From: Echiichthys vipera
Lineage: Eukaryota > Chordata > Actinopteri > Perciformes > Trachinidae
Direction: 5' to 3'
Length of the DNA: 64,000 bases
Assembly (NCBI GenBank): GCA_963691815.1
Contig: OY829657.1
Coordinates: 14,865,880 to 14,929,879, forward strand
In this document: piece after piece, positions 43,801-54,900 of the stretch
How positions within the stretch are numbered: position 1 is the first letter of the stretch
Layout: the number at the start of each line of letters is the position of its first letter
The notes under the pieces: model-generated
Databases searched by the model: none
What the model was told of the DNA's origin: nothing
Seen by the model: the letters and a program-made list of their open reading frames with translations, nothing else
Made by a program: the position numbers and the translations under genes

Positions 43801-46800
43801 TTCTTCTTTCTTCCAATGACCTCATCATCTGATGCTAATGTTGTGTCCTCAACAGATTCTGGGGAGGCTGCGACAGCCCGTTTCCTTTCCAAGATTCTCA
43901 CTGAAGTCCTTGTGGTGTCATGCATCTGTGTTTTAGCATGTTCACTTTGCTTTTGAGGGACTGTGTCTACATATGTTTTCTTAGCAGCTGGATGCCTTTT
44001 TGGTCTGCCAGACTGCTCTTCAGGGCTGCCAAGTCTCTGTTTCACTGACCTTTGTGTTGAAGACTTTTCAGGTCTACTTTGCTTTTGAGGGACAGTGTCT
44101 ACATATGTTTTCTTAGCAGCTTGTCTTTTTGGTCTGCCAGACCAATCTTCAGAGCTGCTGCGTGTCTCCACAGGCGGTTCAGATGAATAAGAGGGCTTTT
44201 CTTCAGGTCTAACCTTGGCTCTGTCGCATTTGCGGAGTGGAGGCTTGACCTTCCTCAGTGGTACTGATGCCTCTTTATCACTGGATGATGTACGTTGCTT
44301 AAGGCCTGAAAACACAGAAGACAGGTTGTCTGCATGCAACTCATAACTTATCTCACAATACTTAAACTACAGCTCTAAGCTATCTTTACCTTGACTGCAC
44401 GCTGATGTCCTCACGGACACTGTTGTATTCACCTCCAGTGATGTAAAGAGATAAAACATTGATCAGTTGTTTGTTCATAGTCAAACAATTTTTCTGGATT
44501 ATTATGTAACTCGTGAGCAAAGTATAGGTGCTTACAGGGATGCAGATGGAGGTATCATAACCATCATGGATGGTAACATTCATGTGGGAATCCAGAATGA
44601 CTCTCGCTCCTTTCCAATACTCAAGCGGCGGCTTGATCGTGCGACCACTTCGTGAGACTTTTACACAAGACGAGAAGTCAGAAGGACAGGAATCACCTGG
44701 AGAAGAAGAAAATATATTTAATATAAATTGATCAACGCCTTACTCTTTTGTAATTTTGGAGCTAGCAGCTCTAGAGAGGGCATAACCGTCTGACGGTCAA
44801 TCCACCCCCCTTTGTTCCGCAATTAAATATCTCAACTATTGGATGGATTGTTTGGTACATTCATGGTCACCAGAGGATGAATCCCATCAGGTCAGACCTG
44901 CAAAACTAATGACATTCCTATCAACTTCAGCTGAACGTAGTGCTAATGTTAGCGTGCTAACAAACAAAGCTAAGAGGGTGAACATGGTAAACAACCTGCT
45001 TGTCAACCATAGACTGTAAAGAAGTTAACATAACCACTATGACATCACCCATTAAAGCCAGAAGTGACCATATTCAGACAAGAAGCTACTAACTAATGCT
45101 AGTGCAGGATAGCTTGGTTACCATATTAAGTGGGATTCTAATTTTGGCTAGCGAAATGAAATACACATACTGGAAAAAAAGTCCTAGAGTGTCTTTATGT
45201 ACTTTGAAATACTGGACAAGACACTTTTAGGCGACAAAACTGTTTTATAACTTTTATGAACTAAAAACACACTGGGTCAAGGGTCAAAGACTTAAGCCTT
45301 TAACACAGACAACCACCTAGAAGTTCATGGCTATTTAAATGTACACAGTGCCGCGGATGTGTATTACTAAGCCTCCATCCTGACTGAGAGGTCGCCATGG
45401 TAGTGACTTGCTAATTTTACAAAATGAACATAATGTTGTATGGAAGAACACATGACACTAGCAAATGAGACCACAGCCTCATCAAGGAATTTTACTCTAG
45501 GCTAATAAATCAAGTGAAAAGTAGGGTCATTTTCTCATTGACTTCTTCACAATCTGACTTCTTTTTGCAACCAGTGGAGTCTCCCTCTGCTGGCCATGAT
45601 AAAGAATGCAGATTTAAGGCACTTGGCTTCACTTCTCAGGCCCAGGCGCTGCCACTTGTTGCCATCATTACGTTAGCAGTATCATTGTGGACATGTTAGA
45701 GTGCTGACATTAGCATTTAGCTCAAAGCGCCACCTTGCCTATGCACAGCCTCACATAGCCACTAGCATAGGCTGGAGACTCTTAGTCTTGTATGATAATT
45801 CATATTAATAATAGGAGTAGCACAAGAACATGTTATTATATGTTCTTGTACAAAGCATGTATTTGCTAGGCTTTCTTGTACTCACGTGTATTCACAGACT
45901 TTTGCTTGTTCTGCTTCACAGAACGGATGGTGGATCTCTCAGATATTGTCTTTGATAGGACACCTTTCCTCTCTGTATCGCTGGAGTTGCTTCTGTAAAT
46001 CAAAATTCAGAACACAGGACTTTAGCAACTCATTTTCAACCATGGTAATTTCATCTGATGCATTTATTATTCAACATCTCCAGGAAAAATAAAAGGGAAG
46101 CAAACACTTAAGTAGGGCTGCAGCTAACAAATATTTGTATTGTTTGATCGAGAAAATAATTGACAGCTTATTCCATTAGTTGTTTGGTTTATAAAATGTC
46201 AGAGAAAGGCGAACATTTTTGATCGTTTTTGTCTCGAAACCCCAAGAGGACGTCCTCAAATGTCTTGTTTTGTCTCAAAGATGTTCATTTTACCATCACA
46301 GAGGAGTAAAGAAAGCAGAACACATTCACATTTAAGAAAGCTAGATTTAGATAAACTTTACTTTACCGTTTTTTTTTTGTACTGAAACCAATTAATCAAA
46401 ATAATTGCCAATTAATTTAATAGCAGACAACTAAACGATTCATCTTTGCAAGTCTATTAACCAGGGGGGTGAAAATGTCTAAAAGGGTGATAAAGATGTG
46501 AACCCTGGAAAGATTTTTTTTTTTTAAATACCAGCTTTAAAATGTGGAGTAGGTATGTGTATGTACTGCGTGGATGTATATATATATGTTACATTTTATC
46601 CCCGCACAGCGCAACCATTTCAGGCTAATTAACAGTTCCATGCCTGACATGTCGTCACATAAGCCAATTAAGGTTATCAAAAGAGAGGATTACATTCAGG
46701 CATGAGGGCAGTCTGTTGATTTTTTGACAACTTTGAGGCAATTGTAAAAACGCATTGGAACTACGCAAATTACACAAATGTTCAAAACGATGATTTCAGA

Positions 46801-49231
46801 CAAAAAGCCACACGTTTGCATCTTACTCTCTTGACTCTGACAGACACTTCTCATAAAGTGCCTTCCAGTCCTGAGGAAAACCATGTTCAAACTTCTTCAA
46901 AAGCCACTTGGGAAATTCTGCAGGCAAGAAGTGAAAGGGTATTTATCCACACAGTATTTAAATTTGCATCTGTTTATGTGCATTTTTTAAAATTTTGTTT
47001 CACTATTCTTCCCCTGCCAAAGTGAAGCACATTCTCAGTGGAAAAATATCTAACCACACATTATCTTACCAGAGTCCACCCTCATGTTCATCTTTCCAAC
47101 CAAGATGTAAACGCTGCCGGAGATGGTCTCCACCACAGAATTAGACACCCGCTCCAGAATGATGTTACTGTGCCACTGTATCTTTTTATCCCTGGATGGG
47201 GAAAAAAACGGTTAAAAAAGACACATTAAACCACACAAAATCTTATTTTTTTAAATCATAATGTCTCAAGAAACACGTACCGGTGGAGTCCATCAACAAA
47301 CACACCCTGGTGATTCTTCCTCAGGAACCACTTTTGGAGGTAAATCATTCTCTCCTGTCAAAGAGGAAAACAGGCCCAGTTAGAATCAGAATTGCCAAAA
47401 AAGAAGACAAACAACAATTCATCGTTTTCGATTTCCCATTTGATTTAAATGTGCCTGCAAATCCAAACCTTGAATGATCAACGCAGGCCTCTTCCATTTG
47501 CCCTACCTGCACCCCTTTTTATCCAGGACTTACATTTAAAGTAAGAGGTAGCCATTTTTAAAATAACTTTCTACTCACACTTGGGAGATTTGTCTGCTGG
47601 GGCCATTTCTGTTGCTTGAACACAGCCTCTCGTTTCTTCGGTATGGACACCTGTGGCGTGTTGAGTACAAGTGGGTCTTCGAGCAAAACGGGCGGTGGTG
47701 ACGCAGCAGGGCTCGGGACATCCTCAGAGGGGTCTGCGTCTGGTTGGCTGTTTGCTGACTGTACTCTGGAGCGTTTGACAGGAACCACCACCGCACTTTC
47801 TGAAACACCTCTAAAGGCGATGTCCTCCATCTCACCCACGTTGTGAGCTGTGGAGGGAGGCGTGTCTCTGGACTGATGGAAATTACCTAAAGCAAAGAAA
47901 GACAATACAAAACTATGCAATTTGCAAACATGACTCAGGATACATGCCTACAAACATGCACAGCTAAAACGTCTCTCTTTGTTGGACTAATTTCACACAC
48001 CCTCACCAAACGGATTCCATGTGCTGCTCTTGACTTTATGAACTTCTGGCAGCTTCGTTTCTCTTTCCCTCTGCTTCATGTAAGCAAACATGTTGGCTGG
48101 AGACATCGGAGGAATTCTTTCCAGAGAAACATTACAACCTGTTCAAAAACATCAAGGAGACACGAGTCAGTCTCTTCCCCTAAATCAGGTGTCTCAAACA
48201 GATCCAGTAAAGGGCCGCTGTGGCTGCAGGTTTTCATTCCAACCAAACATAAACACACCTGACTTATTCAACCAACTGAATCGCCTTCACACAGTTGGAT
48301 TTGTTGGATCAGGTGTGTTCTTGCTTGGTTGGAATGAAAACCTGCAGCCACCGCGGCCCTTTACTGGATCCGTTCGAGACACCTGCCCTAAATGATGACT
48401 CACTTAAAGCAGGGAGAATATCTCACGTTTTATTGCGGTGGGTGATGACGCCACATGTTCTGATGGGTCAGCAGAGAATCCTCTAATATTGTCCTCCCTG
48501 AAAACACTGGAGGGTGCCCTGTCCTGTGGCTGCTGCCTTACGCATTCATTGCTGCCCTCCTTTGTACTGCTGCTGACTTTATTACAGTCCTGCGGATCCA
48601 ACTTTCTCTTCCTCGTATGGGACAACATAAAGGCTGGAGACATCCGTTCGATTTCAACAGCACACCCATCCCCAAAAACACTGCTGCCCGCAAAGTCATT
48701 TCCTACTGGCTGCATCTTTACTGGAGTCCTGCTGGTCACCTGGAAACCACCATCGTCTCCGATCACAGGTAGTCGTGTGTGGATCCGCTGTCCGTTGTCC
48801 CCAGAGGGGGGCTGAGACATGGCTGTGGACTCCAGGAAAGACCTCTTTGTGGGCGTGCACCCATGTCCTGTTTCTGCCACAGGGGCCTTCAAGTGCGCGC
48901 TGCTCACGTCTGAATACAAGTACCCGGTGGTTTTCTGAGGGGTCGATATTGGAGAGAGAGTCAAGACCCGCGCTTCATTGGGATAACAACCAGAGCTCAG
49001 GTGCTCATTATTAAGCTGACCGGGCATCCAGGTGCTTTCTGCTCTCATCTTGGGCAACTTAAAAACGGCCCCGCGTTTCTCTTTGGCGTCGCTGCCCGTA
49101 AACGTCCCGTCATCCGCGCATATCCCTCTCTCGACATCTCTCTGCACTCTGGACTTCAGCTTAGCAAACACCTTGGCCGGAGATTCAACCGGCCGGTTTC
49201 TGTGTGCCAAGAAATGAGGATACGACGCCAT
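40897..49231 (-). CDS. mis18bp1: Mis18-binding protein 1 (M18BP1/KNL2)
   Basis: The centromere licensing factor that brings the Mis18 complex to centromeres so HJURP can load CENP-A. Sixteen exons: 48427-49231, 48007-48138, 47579-47886, 47281-47354, 47070-47191, 46827-46917, 45886-45992, 44536-44696, 44390-44432, 43504-44305, 42515-42684, 41833-41966, 41588-41727, 41438-41510, 41280-41334, 40897-40997 (stop TGA). Phases join, giving about 1105 residues (human 1132). It starts MASYPHFLAHRNRPVESPAK. The SANTA domain runs from WFLRKNHQGVFVDGLHR to FPKWLLKKFEHGFPQDWKAL. A CENP-C-type motif is in the exon at 44536. The SANT/Myb domain spans DEWTGVELMKLQ to GYWAKVAKMVGTRSPEEC. The acidic end is EEEEDFYFSDDN. 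The exon at 41833 uses a weak donor (GTTTGT), the least certain border. Confidence 0.93.
44536..44696 (-). CDS. mis18bp1: mis18bp1 exon carrying the CENP-C-like motif
   Basis: This exon encodes SRSGRTIKPPLEYWKGARV, a close match to the CENP-C motif (R-x(n)-R-x-x-x-x-P-x-x-[YF]-W) that binds the CENP-A nucleosome. The anchoring Arg, the PP/EYW core and following basic residues are all present. Such a motif is known in M18BP1/KNL2 of fish, frogs, birds and plants, and is missing from human M18BP1. The rest of the exon (VILDSHMNVTIHDGYDTSI) has no assigned function. Confidence 0.9.
44752..45793. mobile_element. Interrupted teleost repeat with a second repeat nested inside (mis18bp1 intron)
   Basis: The outer repeat begins near TTTTGGAGCTAGCAGCTCTA (44755). 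It continues through AATATCTCAACTATTGGATG and CTAATGTTAGCGTGCTAACA, breaks off near 45008, and resumes near 45655 with AGTGCTGACATTAGCATTTA and ends near ACTCTTAGTCTTGT (45793). Between lies other repeat text, from ATAGACTGTAAAGAAG to roughly CTTCTCAGGCCCAG. Both families look like high-copy teleost repeats. Borders are approximate. Confidence 0.6.
46114..46454. mobile_element. hAT-like miniature element (copy 2 of 2 in window)
   Basis: It begins AGGGCTGCAGCTAACAAAT and ends AACGATTCATCTTTGCAAGT, recognisable as the teleost 'GGGCTGCAACTAACGATTA' family. The interior CCCCAAGAGGACGTCCTCAA and TTCACATTTAAGAAAGCTAG match that family. It lies in an intron of mis18bp1. No coding capacity. Confidence 0.75.
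48186..48385. mobile_element. Palindromic miniature element in mis18bp1 intron 1
   Basis: The left arm, CAGGTGTCTCAAACAGATCC through AACACACCTGA (48186-48263), is repeated in inverted orientation on the right (48309-48385), ending GGATCCGTTCGAGACACCTG. The arms share about 75 bases at high identity, with a loop of about 45 bases. It is too short to encode anything and would fold into a long hairpin in the pre-mRNA. Confidence 0.85.
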
Positions 49232-49299
49232 TTTTATTTTGTTTTAGAGAAAAAGAAAACCGAGTTGTATAGATCCGACGCCATGTGCTAACAGCTAGC

Positions 49300-49380
49300 C
49301 CGCTAGATTTCAAATTCCCACCGCCGATCGGTTAGAAACACGTGACGTCATGTACTGCAAAACAAAACGTCACTTCCGCA
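49300..49380. promoter_or_regulatory. mis18bp1: mis18bp1 promoter-proximal sites
   Basis: Upstream of the mis18bp1 ATG (49231, minus strand) lie TTTCAAATTCCCACCGCC (about 49308, resembling a CHR plus E2F-like pair used by cell-cycle genes), CACGTGACGTCA (49339-49350, an E-box fused to a CRE) and ACTTCCGC (about 49372, ETS-like). No TATA box. Functional reading is inference. Confidence 0.45.
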
Positions 49381-50349
49381 CAGGATTTTAGCCCTTTCAC
49401 ATTAAGACGCGATATTGACTTCAATCTGTCGAAAATTGTATACGATTTATTATTTTATAGCTCGATTTATTTATTATTATTTATTAATTTATTGTACATA
49501 TAGTAGATAAAATATACAGATTACAGCAATACATTTGTGAAAAATGGGTAGGATTAAATTTTTATAGCTATATAGTATATATGTTTTTTCTCCTCCTTTT
49601 AAACTAAATTCATTTTGTATACTTTTGTATTTTGTATTATTTTTTATGTCTGGAATAAATAAAATTCAAAAACATTTTGTAACACAAACTTTGGAAAAAG
49701 TATTCGGAGCTTGTCTCATAAATATCATAGATAAATATCTAATAACCGACAGAGTTAAGGAATAATATTATTTAAACATGACTTCCTATATATATATGAC
49801 TTTATAAAAAGTGGCAATAGAGAAACAAAATTTACAAAAAGTATAACGTGGAAATATAAAGACAAATAAACTTTTAATTCATTCAGAAATATTGATTTAT
49901 TTCTGTATTTATTTTTCAATGTATGTATTTATTACATACGAATTACTCTAATTATTTTTTACATAATGTACTTTATTTATTATAAACTATTTGTACAAGT
50001 AGTTTAGAGCAGATACAACTTACATAATTCATTTGATCATTATCTTAGAAAAATACTATATTCTTAAAATATTTGGATAAACAAACTACCCTCCTTTTAT
50101 ATATTTTTAAAGATTCAGATTAACCACTATGGAAAATCTAAAACTCGAAAATAATAAATTGACAAAAACTGTATTTGCATACTGTTTTTGTTATTCTCCA
50201 TTATCTTTTCCTGTATTACTGTCTTTGTACATTTTGATTTGTGTAATTATTGTTTCTACATTTAGAAATACATTTTTGGTATTGTGTTTAAATGGGATAT
50301 GTAAGAAAATTTAAAAAAATAAAGTAGCGTCTAGAGAGCGAAATAAATA

Positions 50350-51166
<817 letters not shown>

Positions 51167-51539
51167 GTGCTTTAGGACATGCTGCTACATTTCACTGTGG
51201 TTTACTGTAACTTACTTTAACTTACTTCAGTACGAAGTGCTGCTACACTCCACTGTGCCATACTGTCACTTAGTTCTGAAGGAAATGCTGCTACATTTTC
51301 AACACTTATCACTTATCGCTCCTTCTCACTTATTTAGTTTGTACTTATTTCATTTCAATCTGCTGCTAAATGCACGCTGCATATTGTTGTATATTGTATA
51401 TACCTACGCTTAACCACAATGTCTGTTGCACTCTGTCACACTTAGTTCATTGCTTGATTTATTTTACGTTAGCTTTATTTTGATTTGATTTATGTTTTTA
51501 TGCTTATTGTTACTCTGACCCTTTCCCATCTTTGTATTG

Positions 51540-51604
51540 AAACTGTTGCACAATAATTTCCCTCGGGATAAATAAAGCTTCTTGAATCTTGAATCTATCC
51601 ATCC

Positions 51605-51645
<41 letters not shown>

Positions 51646-51673
51646 CCTATCTATCTATCTATCTATCTATCTA
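51540..51673. repeat. Retroposon tail followed by a second (ATCT)n array
   Basis: TTTCCCTCGGGATAAATAAA and CTTCTTGAATCTTGAATC are followed by ATCC/ATCT units from about 51597 to 51673. The tail resembles the one at 51005 but is a separate copy. Confidence 0.85.
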
Positions 51674-51738
51674 GCTTGTAATGTAATATTATTGCTAATA
51701 AAGTTTGTCCAAAAAACACGTAAGAGGGAGAAGTGTAC

Positions 51739-51770
51739 TGCGCATGCTCACACCAAAGTTAACCTTCCGG
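51739..51770 (+). promoter_or_regulatory. htra2: htra2 promoter: NRF1-like and ETS-like sites
   Basis: TGCGCATGCTCA (51739-51750) differs from the NRF1 consensus at one base. CTTCCGG (51764-51770) is an ETS/GABP core. The pair is typical of nuclear genes for mitochondrial proteins. They lie about 215-245 bases upstream of the start codon. Confidence 0.65.
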
Positions 51771-51984
51771 TGTTGATCTCTCAGCTGTCGTTTGTTAACT
51801 GTCAGTTGTAGATAACAGTGAAATACACAGGACCTGTTTGGGCTTTATCGTGTTTATTTACGTGAACAGTGTATTTTTTTTACGTCTAATACAAACCGGG
51901 CCGTCTTCGTGTGAATATCCTTGGATATAAAGTGTTGTTAAGCTGTGTGAAACTCCTTCCCCGGTGTGCCTGGAGTGATGCAAC

Positions 51985-54900
51985 ATGGCAGCGGCTCCTC
52001 TCAGTAGGTGTTTCCTCTCCGCAGCACTAAGGAGACACTCTCGGTGTCAGAGGTCTTTGGCACAGAGGACAGTCAGCCGGGCGCCCTCTGCTGTGGTATG
52101 TGACGTGACCCACATGGGAACGGAGGGCAACACAAGCCTCGTCAGGGGACCCCGGGTGGAGTGGGACGGAAAAGGTGGCCATGACAACAACAGCTCTCCT
52201 CTGCTCAGGTCCGTGTCGCTGGGTCTGGGACTCTGTGGTGCGGCGGCGCTTCTAGACGCCCAGAAAGATGAAAAGGTGACGGACGGAGGAGTCTCCAGAC
52301 CCGGGCGGTTTCTGGGTCTAATGCTGGTGTCCGCTCAGTGCGCTTCTCCTTATAAACCGGACAGCCCGCGGTATAAGTACAACTTTATCGCAGATGTGGT
52401 GGAAAAGTCCACGCCAGCTGTCGTGTACATTGAAATCGTGGGAAGGTGAGTCGACTGAAAAAGTGCCATTTTCATAGTTGAAATGACAATTAATTGGTGG
52501 AGTATAATACCAAATTCTCTCTTTTTTGTTCATTCATTTGTTTTGTATCACACACTTGACTTATCCGATTCCATTTGACCTGTATTCCTATCTCTACTTT
52601 ATATATCTCACTAAGAGTTTATTGTTTACTGTCTATTGTTTTACTTTTTATATTTATTTAGCTAAGAGTTTATTGTTTCACTTTCTATATTTATTTAGCT
52701 AAGAGTTTATTGTTTCACCTTCTATATTTATTTAGCTAAGAGTTTATTGTTTCACTTTATTTATTTAGCTAAGAGTTTATTGTTCTTACACCGTGTTTTT
52801 ATTGCTCCTTTGTGTTTTTTGTAAGCTGCTGGAAATTCAATTTCCTTTCAGGAGTCCTCCCAAAGTGATCGGTAAAGAGAAGTCTCTGAGCCAAAACTAA
52901 ATCTAAGATTATATCCTATTTTCTTTTTTTATTTTATTCTAAATGTTTATTTCGAATATGTAAATACAATTAAAACAGAAAATAATAATAATAATAATAA
53001 TAATGAAGCAAAATCATCGCTCCATTGCAGGCAGAAGAACAAAAACATAAAAAAAAATAGAAAACGCATACAAAAAATAATTAAAAATTGAATTCACGTA
53101 TTCAAAAAAGAGTGATAAGAATAAATTATTGAATCCCACTCCTCCATAATTAGTATCTAATTATCAATAGTATAATAATTAATATTTATAATATATTAAT
53201 CACCACTTATCTTTATTTTCTGAAAACATTTAAATTAATTTCAGCATATATATTTATAATATATTACTCACCACTTATCTTTATGAAAAAATGTATAATT
53301 TGATTTCAGCATATTTATTTATAATTTATAATCTATTACTCACCACTTATCTTTATGAAAAAATGTATAATTTACATCAGCATATTTATTTATAATTTAT
53401 AATATACTAATTACCACTTATCTTTACTTTATAACAAGTAATAATTCATTTCAGTACATTTTTTTTCTGTGAATTAATTATTTCGCACCACTAGATAAGT
53501 CTTTCACCATAAACATTACCTTCAGGGTCTGAGACTGGTTTGTGTTCATGTGATTAACTTTATATACGTGTATATACCTGAATATGTGGGTGTTCTCTCT
53601 ACTAAAGCATCAAACTACATGATGAGCTCTTTAACGTGGGCCCTGTTTACTGGCCCTTGTCAAAGCTGCCTGTTTGTCAGTTGCTAAAATAATGTTTTGG
53701 TTTCCTCTCTGTGTGTATGAACCAAAATAATACATTTTGCTTCCAGGCTGAATAAGATTTACTGTTTCACAGACACCCGTTTTCAGGAAGAGAAGTCCCA
53801 GTGTCAAATGGCTCTGGTTTCATCATCAGCAGTGATGGGCTCATCGTCACCAATGCTCACGTTGTGGCCAACAAGAGAGGCGTCCGCGTGAAGCTTACCA
53901 ACGGGGAGATGTACAGTGCCACCGTGCAAGATGTTGATCCAGTAGCAGACATCGCCACTATCAAAATCACATCAAGGGTGAGCAACTAACTAAAATAACC
54001 TCTGCTAAAGGAACTGTATGTTTATCATCAGAACCAGAATCTATAACAAAATACAGTTAAGAGAAAGAATACAAGAAGGGTTTCATCACAAACATGGGTT
54101 ATGTTTACTGCAACAAAGCAAGATGGTTCAGTAACATTTAAAAAATCAGCAAATAAGGGAAACACACCATTGACTGTGCAGTGTGACCAATATTAACTTT
54201 TTCTTCAAACCTTCAAACTTGTCTTTATGATTCTGTCTTTTTAAGAGGGTGTGTCTATTTGTTAGATAAAAGTGCCTTTTAATGTAGAATACACAGTATA
54301 TGAAGCAGTCACATGGTCAAGGTTATCACATAGATCAGACTATTGAATTTGTCTGTCAGTCTCATTTAAACCTCCTGTACGAAGTCTGAGGAAATATTTC
54401 TTTTGCCGTAGAATTACAAGGCTGTGATTCATTAAGTCTACTTAAAGACCACGACGGCAAAATGAATGGTCCTCTGTTTTTCCCCATTGAAAAGCGTCAC
54501 TGTGATGGAAGAGCTAAAGGTCGATCCAGCAGCTTTATAATAAAGCAGTACACTTCATCACACATTATCGGGTCATTGCAGCAAGAGAAATGGAGCGTTG
54601 ATAAAAAAAGAAAGCTCTGTTCTTGTGATAGTGTGAATGACCTACGAGCAGTGAGAATGTACAATCTGTCTCCCCCGACATGTAGAATCCTTTACCAACG
54701 CTCACCCTTGGTCGGTCATCTGATGTTCGACAAGGAGAGTTTGTGGTCGCCATGGGAAGCCCGTTCGCTTTACGGAATACCATTACGTCAGGAATCGTGA
54801 GTTCAGTACAGAGAGGCAGTAAGGAGCTGGGCCTGTCCAACTCCAACATGGAGTACATCCAGACTGACGCCGCCATTGATGTGAGTATAACTGTACACAG

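Larger units (their letters stand above)
52446..53772. other. htra2: htra2 intron 1
   Basis: A 1.3-kb AT-rich intron dominated by two different minisatellites (52600-52800 and 53140-53455) and an (AAT)n tract near 52981-53005. No exon recognised. Confidence 0.7.

Noticed and set aside
48427..48520. mis18bp1 exon 1 reading on to the TAA before GTGAGT at about 48405
   Set aside because: That donor would include an in-frame stop. The donor after AAAAC (GTGAGA) gives phase 1, which joins exon 2 correctly.
52600..53455. Tandem repeats as a CRISPR-like array
   Set aside because: The repeats are contiguous with no unique spacers, and the DNA is vertebrate. They are minisatellites.
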